64,000 nt of DNA, from NCBI GenBank assembly GCA_022496205.1, contig WTXD01000012.1:186001-250000 (forward strand), written 5' to 3'. The notes under the pieces are model-generated. The model saw only the letters and a program-made list of their open reading frames with translations. It made no database searches and had not been told where the DNA came from. Every line of letters starts with the position of its first letter. Position 1 is the first letter of the stretch. The translations under genes were made by a program, and so were the position numbers. Below are positions 1 to 9,936 of the stretch, piece after piece. The stretch is from Gloeopeniophorella convolvens (lineage: Eukaryota; Basidiomycota; Agaricomycetes; Russulales).

Positions 1-658
1 TCGTCGCCTCCGTTCCGAGTTGACCACCATCTTCCGTCCACAGGGAAGTCTCTCTCGACGCCGCAATCCCCATTATCGAACCATAACCATCTCATGGAAG
101 TCAACGTACTTCAAAGCCAAGGAATTAGTACCGCATCTTTTCTCTCTTCTCTCGCTTTCCGTAAGATTAAAATATCAAAACACCGGCTTTGGGCGCCCAT
201 TCCGTCACGAGGCAGACAGTCTAGAGCGACTCTAATCGTAATGCATATTGATACTTACCGTACACCCGAGTCGGAAAAGTCGCCCTAGCCTCGTTCAACG
301 AGGCTATCATGATGATTTACTCTTCGCCATTCTCTTGCAGACCATGGGGTCTATTCTATCCACAAGAACCCTCTCTCGCGATAGGAATTTGTTTCTTTCA
401 TACTCTTGGCCGCGGCTCCCCCTAGCGCTCAGGTTCAGGGCGCCTCACTTTCACCGCTTACGTCTCGGGAACATCAATTGAACTGAAGGCCGTTTGGCGC
501 TATGACAGATCTCTGTCAAGTTTATTCCGCCCCTGGGGGATACGCGCTCCCAGTATAAATACGACGCGGCATGGCCGGGGCCCACCGTCTGTCATGCCGG
601 CTGCCCCAGACTCACCATAGCTACTCATTCCACACTCACTTCAAGCCCGCTCGTAAAG
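1..658. other. Left-edge intergenic DNA with a TATA box for the next gene
   Basis: No coding exon could be supported here; the short open frames lack family resemblance and plausible splice structure. A TATA-like element (tataaat, 554-560) lies about 100 nt upstream of the ATG at 659 and is the likely core promoter of the membrane-protein gene that follows. Confidence 0.5.
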
Positions 659-1981
659 ATGCACCCCGAAACCGCCCCTCCTTCCTTCTTGCTGATCATT
701 CCGCTCGTTTCTTTCATTCTGATCGCACCGCAAGTTTCTTCGCTCCGCAAGTCTCATTGGGACACTCATGGCCCGCAGGGCACACGTCGGCTCCTGGCAC
801 TCTGGTTTACCGTTTTCATCGCCCTCTTGTCTATTCTGTCTGGGGCCCTAGGGTTGGTGGCAAGCCGAGCATGGCACACAGGAGACACGTCGCGCGCCTC
901 ACATGCTAATGTCGGAGGAAAAATTATTCTCGTGATTATACGATCCGGACGTGAGTGGTTAGCGTTGTCCTCGGCAGGCACTGAGCTAACCAGGCGTTTC
1001 AGTCTCGGCCTGCACGATGTTTATCCTGAATCTTAAGGCCCTTGTGGGGCCCACAATGATACCATCTACGAATATGGCCAACTCTGACAGTATTCGGACT
1101 CTGACTGCAGTATTGGCTCCCGCACTGACCGGAAGTACGTGTCTTTAATTGCTTGCGTCTTCCTCGTTGCTTACTATGTCGCCAGTCATTGTCATTTCTA
1201 TCGTACTTGCCGCCCTTCAAGAAGGCTACCCCACGGCGCGCTTGCCAGCATTCTGCTGGCTTGTTTACTTGATACCCTTGTGCTTAATTACCATCCTCCT
1301 CTATCTATCTATCCGGCGCTTCAAGGAGCATTCATTCATTGCTCGCATGTGGCTTGTCCTCACAATCGGACAGGCATGTGGGATCATCTCTGCTGCCTGC
1401 TCTCTCGTTGGAAAGGGGGATTTCCAGACCCCTGCCTCACTCTTCGACGCGATCTGGGCTACATGCGTTTTGCTCGCGCTCCACAGTGCGCTCATTCTAT
1501 TTCCACGGGGCTAGGCCCAAATGCTGACCAACATGATCCAGTCTACTCCGGTCTGCCAACGCGTAATTCCCTAAGCCCGCTCCTTACGATACGCACTCCG
1601 CCGCGTCGGCAGAGCGGACACGTATCCATATATTCTACCCGGCCCAGTAACGCTGGGTCATTGCAAACGCTCGAGCCTGCCACCACTGCATCTGCGGAAG
1701 ATTTCTGCACGCTGCGGGACCCCTTTGCCTCGCCATCTTCACCCTTTACGGAAAAGCCGTTGCCGGTTCTTGATGCCGCATGCATTGAGCAGACGCGCAA
1801 GAAAACGCTCGCTACGGCACTCGCGTCAACCCCCGGCTCGTCGGCCGGAGATCTGGTTATGTCGCAAAAGCTCCTCGAGTCGCTAGAAGGCGACTTCGGT
1901 ACCCCACCACCGTCGCCGCCGGCTCACGCGGTGTTGCGTACGCCGCGGTGCGCTAGCTATAACGGTGCCTTTGGAGCATGA
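659..1981 (+). CDS. Multi-pass membrane protein of unknown function (4 exons)
   Basis: Four exons fit together: 659-950, 1003-1134, 1186-1485 and 1542-1981, giving 387 residues. The three introns are 52, 51 and 56 nt with GT-AG ends and branch-like ctaac/ctgac motifs, and every join keeps frame. Hydrophobic stretches appear near residues 9-25 and 46-68 in exon 1, again across the exon 2/3 join, and in exon 3 (the segment with CWLVYLIPLCLITILLY, then one ending in TCVLLALH), so about five or six membrane spans are likely. The last exon encodes a ~145-residue hydrophilic tail rich in Ser, Pro and Thr, presumably cytosolic. I do not recognise a named family; many basidiomycete genomes carry orphan multi-span proteins of this style. 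A TATA box at 554-560 supports this start. Confidence 0.75.
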
Positions 1982-2298
1982 GAGTGATTGTTGCATAGAA
2001 TGCGCGTGTAGGCTCAGAGCGTGTATGTATGTACGTGTGGCGGTCCACCAATCTGTACGCGCATGTTGTTCATTTCCTCTCTTCCGAAGTCCGGCCAGAA
2101 AAGGAGCTGATCACCCGATGGGCGTTCCGCTGCAGCAGCAGCACAGCTTGCGGGGCCGATCATGAATGTTGCGTGCAGTTGCCCAGACGCGTCAGCGTCC
2201 TCGCGCTCTCCAGACCGCTGCCGCGCGGCGCGCGCGCGTTGCGGTGCGGTACGCGGTCCAGGGCATGGACAGGAGCATCAGCGCGATGCTCCGGGGCT

Positions 2299-2305
2299 TA
2301 TATAC
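2299..2305 (+). promoter_or_regulatory. TATA box upstream of the 2401 gene
   Basis: The string tatatac lies about 100 nt before the ATG at 2401, a spacing like that of the preceding gene. It is the only clear core-promoter element in the 420-base gap. Confidence 0.45.
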
Positions 2306-2400
2306 TTGCTCGTGCTCCACCCCGGCCCACCTCACAGTTTCTCCACTCGCACACCCTAACAATCAGCTCACTTACCACCTCCAACCGCTCCACGATCCCA

Positions 2401-3644
2401 ATGCAGCCCTCCGCGCGCACCCCGTCCATGCCCGCCGATGCGCCGGCGCTCCCGGCGCGCATCCTGCACACGCTCTACGTCTTCAGCGCCGCCGCCTTCC
2501 TCCTCGGCATCGCGGCGCTCGCGTCCACGTTCACCTTCCTCCTGCGCCTCGTCACGTCCACCGGCGCACCGAGCCCCACGCGCCGCAAGCGCGTCGCGTT
2601 CCTCGAGCCCGCGCCGACGACCGCCGACATGATGTCGCTCACCACGACGCCCGGCGAGCTCCTCGAGCCGCCGACGCCCGTCGACGACAAGGTCGAGGAC
2701 CCGTTCCGCCACCTCGCGCGCATGTGTGCGCACCTCGCGGCCAACACCGCTAACGCGTGGGCCGGCGCGGAGCTCGGCGCGTCGCCGCCGCCCGCAGGGC
2801 TCGGGCCGGTCCTGGGCGCGGTGCGTGCGGACCTGGCGCGCATCGAGCACGTCGCTGCGAGCGTGAAGACAGGAGAGCGGGGGGCGGGGTTTGAGGAAGA
2901 CAGCGAAGCAGAGGTGGAGGCCGAGGCCGAGACGGGGACTGAGGCGCCCGACGTCCAGTCGGGAAACGGGGTTGAAGCGGACAAGGACGACAACGCGGGA
3001 TCACCTGCGGCTGCAGAGCAGCACGATGCAGAGCCTGCCGCGCAGGAAGTGCAGGACGTGCGGGACGCGCAGGACGCGCAGGATGTGCAGGACGCGCAAG
3101 ACGCGCCAATGCCCGGCGCACCCGCTCCTACGCCCGCACCCGTTCCTACGCCCGCACCCGTGCTCACGCCCGTACCCACCGAACCCGTTCTCCCATCCCC
3201 ACCGCCCGCAGCAGTGCAGCGCACCCCCCGCCGACCCGCCCCCCTCCCCCAGCGCAGCGCGCCGACTCCACGACACACCGCACGCGCAAGGACGCCGTGC
3301 GCCCGACACACAAGGGCCCGAGCGCCGACGCAGACGACGCCGCCGTGCGCGCGGCCGCGCTGCTCGCGCGCTTCGCCGACCTCGGCGCGGGGCTCGAGGG
3401 CACCGTGCGCGAGCGCGGCACCGCGCTGTGGGCCGCGCTCGCGCGGCGCGCGGGCCCGCTGGACCTGCCCGTGCCGCCGCTGCCGCGCACCCGCGTGAGC
3501 GCGGCGCTGTTCTCTGCGGCCGCAATGGCGCCGCACGACGCGGGCGTCGTGGAGGCGTCGCGTACTGCGGCGCACCAGGCGGCGTGGCGCGCGCGCTTCG
3601 CGGCGTACGGTCGGCTGTTTGGGCCTGTCGGTGAGCAGAGTTGA
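2401..3644 (+). CDS. Single-pass membrane-anchored, acidic/proline-rich protein of unknown function
   Basis: The frame opens with an ATG at 2401. A hydrophobic segment at about residues 22-56 (TLYVFSAAAFLLGIAALAS and onward) is a probable N-terminal membrane anchor. An acidic region follows, then a QDA-type nonapeptide-level repeat and a Pro/Ala/Thr repeat (3050-3175). The frame used up to about 3160 gives way to a different one that ends at 3644 and encodes an Ala/Arg-rich helical tail (AAALLARFADLGAG region). I could not choose one intron: donors near 3160, 3172 and 3187 and acceptors at 3257 or 3290 give workable joins, but a one-base sequence error in this repetitive GC-rich stretch is equally possible. 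No family recognised. Confidence 0.5.
3050..3175 (+). repeat. In-frame coding tandem repeats (9-nt and 18-nt periods)
   Basis: From about 3050 to 3105 a 9-nt unit (gacgcgcag and variants) repeats about six times and encodes Gln-Asp-Ala/Val. From 3121 to about 3172 an 18-nt unit (cctacgcccgcacccgtt and variants) repeats almost three times and encodes Pro/Ala/Thr/Val. Both lie in the preceding membrane-protein gene and probably vary in copy number. Confidence 0.8.
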
Positions 3645-3915
3645 GCGGCGTGTGTTGATGGCTAGGAGCGTGTTGCAGTGAACGATCTGTCTTTCGTTCT
3701 GGGGACCTTAAGGGTATTGAAGTAACTTATTCGGTTTTCTGCGGGCTATTTATCCGGTACTTCATACGGTGCATAATGCGTACATGTACATTTTTTTTGT
3801 TCCTTCTTTAGCACTACTACTACATCATGTACAAATTCAGTGTATACTGCGCAGATGCTTTACTTCCGTCAACACAGGGCATAAGGAAGCCCGCGCCTGA
3901 AGACAGCGCACGCTC

Positions 3916-4821
3916 TCACAGGCTTTCGAGCGTGCCCGGCAAGAACGCGCTCCCACCCTTGTTCTTCTCGTACCACGGCAAATCGTGAGCCAGCAGCAGC
4001 CGCAAGCGCGGCACGTTCAGCAGCTCGCGCATCTGCGCGATATGCGCTTCGGCGCCTGCGCGATCGGCATGCGCGCACGTGAACGTGCCGGGTTTTCCGG
4101 GGACCGTGCGCTCCGCGATCGCGACCTCGCCGCGCAGCAGGCGCCAGTCGTGCGCCGCGTCGCCCGCGAGGTATACCCACCCGCCGTCCGCCGACGTGCG
4201 CGCGAGCACGTTCACGTGGCCCGGCAGGTGCCCCGGCGCGTCGACGATGTATAGACTGCCGTCGCCTGCAAAGTCGAACGCTGCGCTGAATGGGCCGAGC
4301 GCTGGCCAGCCAGCGGGGTCGAGGAAGCGCGTGCGCGGCGCGGGCGGCACCGTGTCGGTGCGGTACTGCGAATCCGCGTGCGCGGGGAAGCCGCGTGCGA
4401 GGAGCGGCGCGGCGGCGGCGCCGACGAGGAACGTCGCGTGCGTGAAGGGCGTCGAGTCGCCAGTGTGGTCGAAGTGAATGTGTGAGAGGCAGACATGGTT
4501 AATCGCGGCTGGGTCGACGCCGCCCGCGCGCAGCGAGTCCGCAACGTCCTGCGCGACGATGACCGGCTGGAAGCGCGCGTCGAGCATCGTGCGGATGACG
4601 GGCGGGTAATCGCCATCCTTGCGCAGGCCGAGGTCGAAGAGGAAGGTCGTGCCTGTGGCGGAGTGCCGCAGGAGGAAGCAGAGGCTCGGGACGGTGGCCT
4701 TCGCTCCGGGAGTATGGGGATCGATGAAGTCCTCTTCACGGAGTGTCAGGTGTCCGCCCTCGAGGACGGAGACGTGCCAGTAGGGCTGGTCCGCGCTGGG
4801 GTCGGGCAGGCTGGTGGCCAT
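3916..4821 (-). CDS. Metallo-beta-lactamase-fold hydrolase, lactonase-like (copy 1, intact)
   Basis: A single open exon of 301 residues read from an ATG at 4821. The metal-binding signature HIHFDHTGD sits near residue 130. Further likely ligands are the His in GHLPGHVNV, the Asp in YLAGDAAHD and the terminal LLLAHDLPW, the order seen in AHL-lactonase-type members of the superfamily. Expected chemistry is zinc-dependent hydrolysis of a lactone, ester or similar substrate; the substrate cannot be read from sequence. I start at MATSL rather than the upstream in-frame ATG because the paralogue at 8722 starts at the equivalent residue. No signal peptide is apparent, so it is probably cytosolic. 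It is divergent from the P-loop pseudogene at 5261 and about four residues in five match the paralogue by eye. Confidence 0.85.
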   Translation of the reverse strand: MATSLPDPSADQPYWHVSVLEGGHLTLREEDFIDPHTPGAKATVPSLCFLLRHSATGTTFLFDLGLRKDGDYPPVIRTMLDARFQPVIVAQDVADSLRAGGVDPAAINHVCLSHIHFDHTGDSTPFTHATFLVGAAAAPLLARGFPAHADSQYRTDTVPPAPRTRFLDPAGWPALGPFSAAFDFAGDGSLYIVDAPGHLPGHVNVLARTSADGGWVYLAGDAAHDWRLLRGEVAIAERTVPGKPGTFTCAHADRAGAEAHIAQMRELLNVPRLRLLLAHDLPWYEKNKGGSAFLPGTLESL

Positions 4822-5082
4822 TGTGATGGTGGTCGATTGCAAGTTCCGGGCTTGGGAATACCCAACCTCTCGATGGAGCAGAGATATGTCAAGATACGCA
4901 CCGGGCCGAAGACACAAACGGGCAGCTCTCTCTCAGGCATTTCGATGGACAGCAATGCAGCGCAAGTGAGCCTGGGAGCTTGAGGTGGTCATGGGAATGG
5001 TGTGAGTCAAGAACAGGACGTGTGGTGGTATTACTATTCTGGCAGCTTGGTGGCGTGCGGGAGAAAGATCCCGAGCCTGGCA

Positions 5083-5114
5083 CTCTTTATATGCACTCGA
5101 GTCTTGACTCGAGT
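5083..5114 (+). promoter_or_regulatory. TATA-like element plus paired 8-bp palindromes
   Basis: A sequence readable as TATA on either strand (tttatatg, 5086-5093) is followed by two identical perfect palindromes, ACTCGAGT at 5095-5102 and 5107-5114, with 4 nt between them. They lie in the divergent spacer between the hydrolase (-) and the P-loop gene (+). Paired palindromes beside a TATA box are a plausible dimeric-factor site; the role is inferred only. Confidence 0.4.
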
Positions 5115-5260
5115 ACAACGTGCAGCGGACCCGAAGACACGAGCGCTCCGCTCGCTCATGAGTCGATTTCGAAGCTGAAAATGCTCAGCATGGCGCCGTC
5201 TCGAGCAGTTCTGAACCTCGCCACCCCCAGTCCGCCCGGTACCCTTCGCAAGACGGCGAC

Positions 5261-5998
5261 ATGAGCTCAGTGACCACACCGCTCCTCGATGTGCCTCTGC
5301 GCGGGGACGGCCACGGCCGGTACAGAGTCCACATCGTGGGCAACAGCGGTGCGCACCTGCCCCGTCTTCCCCGTCTTCCCAACCCTGACCAGTTGCCTAC
5401 CCTGCCCAGGCGTAGGAAAGGCAAGTCGTACCCGCTGCCCATCGCACCGGCGCTGACCACTCGGCTGCGCAGTCGACCCTCGCATCCGCGCTCGCTGCGA
5501 CACTCGGTGTGCCGCACATTGCGCTCGACACGCTCTTCTGGCAGCCCGGCTGGGCGACACGCTCGCCGCGTGCCCGCGCGGGTGGGTCGTCGATGGCGAC
5601 TACGCGCAGCGCGTCGGCGGGGTGCTCGCGCAGGAGGTCACCGACGTGCTCTGTGCGTGCCCCACCCCGCGCACGGTCTGTACCTGATGTGTGCAGGGCT
5701 CGACCCGCCGCTCGCGCTGTACTTCCCGCGCCTGTGCTGGCGCACGCTGCTGCGCCTTGCGGGCCTGCGCGACAGCTGCGCGCCAGGGTGCCCCGAGCGA
5801 GCGCGCGAGACGTTCTGCTCGTGGGACAGCATCCTGTGGTGGTGTGTGAGCCAGCACTGGGAGCGCAGGCGTGTGAATGGCGCGCGCATGCGCGTTGAAG
5901 GAGTGCATGTCGGTGGGACGATGCGCCGGATTGGCGGGTGGGGCGGGGACCTGCGGGCGTGGAGGAGGAACGTGGAGGACATGGTGCGTGCCCAGTGA
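5261..5998 (+). pseudogene. FlaR/adenylate-kinase-like P-loop NTPase, broken by an internal deletion
   Basis: The first exon (5261-5348) ends inside the P-loop. A GT-AG intron (5349-5409), an 11-nt micro-exon (5410-5420) and a GC-AG intron with the classical gcaagt donor (5421-5472) restore GNSGVGKSTLA, a perfect Walker A. The frame continues through IALDTLFWQPGW to 5553. There it steps: the next recognisable stretch, TLAACPRGWVVDGDYAQ, is in another frame and about 14 residues usually present in this family are absent. After a 44-nt intron (5653-5696) the frame is good again (LDPPLALYFPRL, ILWWCVSQH, MRRIGGWGGDL) to the stop at 5996. Members phosphorylate small nucleotide-like substrates or are uncharacterised. 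I infer a deletion plus frame loss near 5554, so it is probably non-functional. Confidence 0.65.
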
Positions 5999-6258
5999 CG
6001 TGCTCCTAGCACCGCTACGGTCCCGGGTCATTCGAGTCCAACGTCCAACGCCTACACTCGACGACTTATGACCACCACAAAGCTCCTATCCACCCACCCG
6101 CGCTAGCGCCTCAGGCTCTCTCCCCTCGGCCACCTAAAAACTATGCTCCCATACTTACAACGGGGCAATGTTCTTCCGTCACTTATCAGGTCCGCTTACT
6201 GGCAATATCATTGAATTCTATGTTCAGCGCTGTACATGCAGTCGATTCTATCCTACTC

Positions 6259-7268
6259 TCATTCCAAATTCAGCCCAGCAAGTGAGATGGCATCAGCAGG
6301 TCTGTCCGGTTCAAGCCAGGCTGCATTGTCAGACAATATGATCTTTAGACACTTATCCCTATGGGCGGCCGATGCTTCAGTCCCCAGTTTATAGAAGCTT
6401 CGGCCGTAATACTCCAAGATATAGACAATCGGTCGCTTGGGACCCCACGGGATCACGTTGCGAAACATCTCTTCGAAGACCGTACTCCGCAGGGCTTTAT
6501 CTTTCGTCAACGTTGTGAAAGCCCAATATGGGCCTATCACTACCAGGCCGTGGCAAAAACGTTCAGAGGGGTGAAAATGAAGTAACAGATGGCTTGCTCC
6601 AAAAGATCTCTCTCGGCGTCAGCAGCTATTGAGGGACCCCCAGAACGCTTCTGATAGGCCCCTTCGTTGCCGGGTTGTTGGATCGGTTCCCACCCATCTT
6701 CCTTTTTCTTGATTTCGATGATCAATGCAATCTTCTCACCATACTCTGGGTCATTCAGCAACTTGAAATCTCTCGTGCGAGAAAAGTCAATGCAGAAGTC
6801 CGGTATACGTTGTTCAACTCCCCAGTTATGGGAGTCTCCAGAGGAATGGGCCGACTCGGAGTCGGACTCAGGTCGGACTGCTGCGGGAGGTGGCCGTGTA
6901 CGAAGACGACGGCGAGCTCCAGGTGCTGTGCCGTCTTGTGCACTCTGCACAGTGCCAGACGATCCCAACTTGTTCTGGAGATCCTGGAAATAACGAAAGG
7001 CTTCCAGCACTTGCTCGTTGTTGATCCTGATCGTGCGCTGGGGGCACAGAGTAACCTTGACAGAATGACCTTGACATCCAGCTTGGAGCGCCTTGAGCCA
7101 TGGGTAGATAAGTTCAAACCCCCATGCTCCATACCACGGGGATTCGAGGTCGTAGCAATTCGATTTCTTTGCGTCCGCACGACCGTGATGATCATCCAGC
7201 GTGTCACGATAGTATGCATCCTCCTTGTCGGAGTCCACTACTCTGGAATTCGACAGAATCTTGGACAT
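6259..7268 (-). pseudogene. PD-(D/E)XK nuclease-like protein, copy 1, with one lost base
   Basis: Read from an ATG at 7268, the protein has a variable acidic N-terminus, a low-complexity Ser/Arg middle, and a core with IPDFCIDFSR, then IALIIEIKKKEDGW, then a helix with EQAICYFIF. This order (Pro-Asp, Glu-x-Lys, Gln-x-x-x-Tyr) is that of PD-(D/E)XK-fold enzymes, which cut or bind nucleic acid. At about 6541-6550 the frame closes after FATAW. Inserting one base would join it to GPYWAFTTLTKDKA, which aligns with GAYWGFTKMKLLE in the intact homologue at 55121. A TATA element on this strand (7391-7400) suits the start. It is divergent to the small partner gene at 8008, as in the second copy. Catalytic activity is untested and the fold call rests on motifs alone. 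Confidence 0.6.
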
Positions 7269-8007
7269 CGCGGCAGTAGCAGGCTGTGAATTGGGGGTGT
7301 TCGCTTCAGGTGGTGAAAGCAGATAGTGGCAGTAGAGCACTGTAAGACTCAAGTCTGGGGGTTTGCCTTTTAGCGGCAGACAGAAGCCCCTCTTTATACA
7401 AGGTGAGACTCGCAGTTATTACCCGGATTGACGGTGAAGAGGCCCACTGCTACGTCATGATGCATGATGCACAGTGATGGCCAACAGTGGCCCGGGCCTA
7501 GTCTCCGTAACAGACTGGCCAAGTGAAGACAGTCGTTCACATGTACCCGGGCCGTGCCACGGCGCAGGATCAAGGGACCAGGCCGCCTACTACATGACTG
7601 GCCTGCACCGATTCATTGGCCCTCCGACGCATCCCTTGTACGGGAAGATGTATAGCAGTGGCCCAACTCATGATCGTGAAAGCTCAGTCAGATGGGCCTT
7701 TGATGAGGCCCATGACTAGCAATGTCATCGAAGCTGGCCTCGGAATCTCCAGTCGGGCCCCTGGTGGAAGGAGTCGGTGATGGGTAAGTAGGCCTGTCGT
7801 TGGGCCAAGCTCGCAAGGGACAATACGTACAGTGGCCCCGGATTCAATGAACGCGCTGAACATCGATCATCGATTGCACTCGATGGGCCCAAGTGTGGTG
7901 CCACTCGCGTATAAGAGCACAATACTCGGTTGGACTTGAGATTATCCCAGAGTTCAAAATTAAATCCCATCCACCCGATACCTCTCGAACCTCACCTCTT
8001 TCAATCA
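7269..8007. promoter_or_regulatory. Divergent promoter spacer, GGCC-dense (copy 1)
   Basis: The spacer between the PD-(D/E)XK-like gene and its partner carries 18 GGCC tetranucleotides between 7441 and 7890, ten times the one-per-256 expectation for balanced DNA, although overall composition is not extreme. They occur mainly as tggcc, gggcc and aggcc in both orientations. TATA elements for the two genes lie at its edges (7391-7400, minus strand; 7909-7917, plus strand). The homologous spacer at 56213-57424 has the same property. A binding-site array is the simplest reading, but an inserted repeat is possible. Confidence 0.55.
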
Positions 8008-8414
8008 ATGGTCGATCGCATCTACGGATTTGCTCTGAACTATGATCGTCTACACGACTCGGCGTAGCTGCCAACAAAGCCCTACATCATTATAACCCCA
8101 CCCTCGACTTAGAGCGTAGCGTCGAACCAATGGTTGAAGACCTATGCGACAAAGCCGGGGTTCCGGAAGATATACCTATACGTATTCATATAGTCACGCT
8201 AGATGACGGGCGGAATACGTGGGTGGTAGCTTTTATCAGGTCCCATGCCCTCCGCGATCGGGAAGACAGACTACCCGTGTCCTCTCAAAGTGTGGTGGAC
8301 GAGTCCAAATTCCAGGCAACTCTGGAAGCCTGCGAAAAGTTGAGGGTGATTTTGTGCAAGAAAGAGTTGATTGAGCAGGACGCAAAGGCTGAATGGTACG
8401 AATGGGCCGGCTAA
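8008..8414 (+). pseudogene. Small partner protein of the PD-(D/E)XK pair, copy 1, with one lost base
   Basis: An ATG at 8008, about 90 nt after a TATA element, opens MVDRIYGFALNYDRLHDS, which resembles the start of the intact partner at 57425. The frame closes at 8065, but the frame one base away continues with similarity along its whole length to the stop at 8412 and ends in CKKELIEQDAKAEWYEW, matching KQKELIEEGATVGWYIN in the intact copy. One lost base near 8062 explains this. A 56-nt intron (8064-8119) would also rescue the frame, but would remove residues that align with the intact copy, so I prefer a frameshift. No known domain is recognised; the protein is small, soluble-looking and mixed alpha/beta in pattern. 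Its tie to the divergent neighbour is by position only. Confidence 0.55.
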
Positions 8415-8721
8415 TATCAGTTGCCCTGCGTAGAACGTACGTCTAGCGTGTACGGAACAGACAGTGCCCAAGGAAATCAACTCGAACTTTCTGTAGTTCT
8501 TTGATCAGTTATGCATTGACACGAAGTTGATATCGCCCCGTGATCGCGATGGTACGAAACGCACCCGTACCTCAAACTGATGACAGTTTATGCCTGCGAG
8601 AGAGCTGCCCAAGAGCTGCCCGTTTGTGGGTTCGCGGCCTGCAGCCGAGTGCTTCGGCGTGTGTCCTGTTGCCAGTGTGAGTTTCCCAAGGTCCTCCGAC
8701 TTCCAACCAGCCACCACCGCA

Positions 8722-9629
8722 ATGTCCGCCAGCCTGCCCGAACCCAGCGTAGACCAGCCCTACTGGCACGTCTCCGTCCTCGAGGGCGGCCACCTGACGC
8801 TTCGGGAGGAAGACTACATAGACCCACCCACTGCGCCCGAGGCGAAGGCCACCGTCCCGAGCCTCTGCTTCCTCCTGCGGCACTCCGCCACGGGCGCGAC
8901 GCTCCTCTTCGACCTCGGCCTGCGCAAGGACCGCGCCTACCCGCCCGCCGTCCGCGCACTGCTCGACGTGTCCTTCCCGCCGGTCATCGTCGCGCAGGAC
9001 GTCGCGGACTCGTTGCCGCAGGCGGCGTCGACCCGGCGTCGATCGACCACGTCTGCCTCTCGCACGTCCACTTCGACCACACGGGCGACGCCGCGCCCTT
9101 CACGCACGCGACCTTCCTCGTCGGCGCAGCCGCCGCGCCGCTCCTCGCGCACAGCTTCCCCACGCACGCGGACTCGTGGTACCGCCCGGACACAGTGCCG
9201 CCCGCGCCGCGCACGCGCTTCCTCGACCCCGCCGGCTGGCCGCCGCTGGGCCCGTTCGGCGCCGCGCTCGACTTTGCGGGCGACGGCAGCCTGTACGTCG
9301 TCGACGCGGCGGGACACCTGCCGGGCCACGTGAACGTGCTCGCGCGCACGTCGGCGGACGGCGGGTGGGTGTACCTCGCGGGCGACACGGCGCACGACTG
9401 GCGCATCCTGCGCGGCACGGTCGCGGTCGCGGAGCGGCGCGTGGCGGGCGGGCCGGGCACGTTCGTGTGCGCGCATGTTGACCGCGCGGGCGCCGAGGCG
9501 CATATTGTGCGCGTGCGCACGCTGCTGGACGTGCCGCGTGTGCGGGTGCTGCTGGCGCACAATCTGCCGTGGTATGAGGAGAACCGGGGCGGAGACGCAT
9601 TTCTCCCGGGACGGCTCGAGAGCCTGTAA
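8722..9629 (+). pseudogene. Metallo-beta-lactamase-fold hydrolase, copy 2, with one lost base
   Basis: A paralogue of the gene at 3916-4821, in opposite orientation. From the ATG at 8722 it reads MSASLPEPSVDQPYW and continues to DVADSLP near 9018. There the frame steps by one lost base: copy 1 has a cgc codon where only cc remains (9016-9017). The downstream frame contains SHVHFDHTGD, GHLPGHVNV and LLLAHNLPW, so all metal ligands are kept, and ends at 9629. Similarity to copy 1 extends at least 100 nt upstream of the ATG, so promoter DNA was duplicated too. Whether the lost base is real decay or a base-calling error in a GC run cannot be settled here; the absence of other damage favours recent loss or error. 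Confidence 0.7.
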
Positions 9630-9857
9630 GGGGGGCGATCTATGTCCGGCTTGTAGGTGCGTGCGGAAGTGAAACTGACAAGTGTATGCAGCTATGTATG
9701 CGTTATGCGGCGAGCGTCGCGGGGAGTGCGGATGTGAGGGTGGGCTGAGCGGCCGGGGTCAGTAGCGCGCTGACAGGGCGGCGAGCTGCGGGTACAACTT
9801 GACGCATAATGCATAATGCCTTGTATGCGCCTCACAAATTAGGTGATGAGGACTGTG

Positions 9858-9936
9858 AAGGCGGGGAGGACAGGGCGGGTGCGCACCGCTGTTACCCACG
9901 ATGCGGACTCTGTACCGCCCGTGGACGTTCCCGCGC
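9858..9936 (-). pseudogene. Relic of the P-loop kinase first exon and start of its intron
   Basis: On the minus strand this stretch encodes HGRYRVRIVGNSG and then runs into DNA matching the first intron of the P-loop gene at 5261 (HGRYRVHIVGNSG). About 80 nt align with few differences, and the similarity then ends on both sides. It lies just 3' of the second hydrolase copy, whereas the fuller kinase pseudogene lies 5' of the first copy, so it is not a simple part of one inverted duplication. Confidence 0.65.

Noticed and set aside
2029..2400. Long open frame upstream of 2401 as N-terminal extension of the membrane protein
   Set aside because: A TATA box at 2299 and a hydrophobic anchor right after the ATG at 2401 point to the later start; the upstream part is unremarkable GC-rich sequence.
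8064..8119. A 56-nt intron rescuing partner copy 1
   Set aside because: It would delete residues that align with the intact copy; a lost base fits the alignment better. It remains possible until RNA data are seen.
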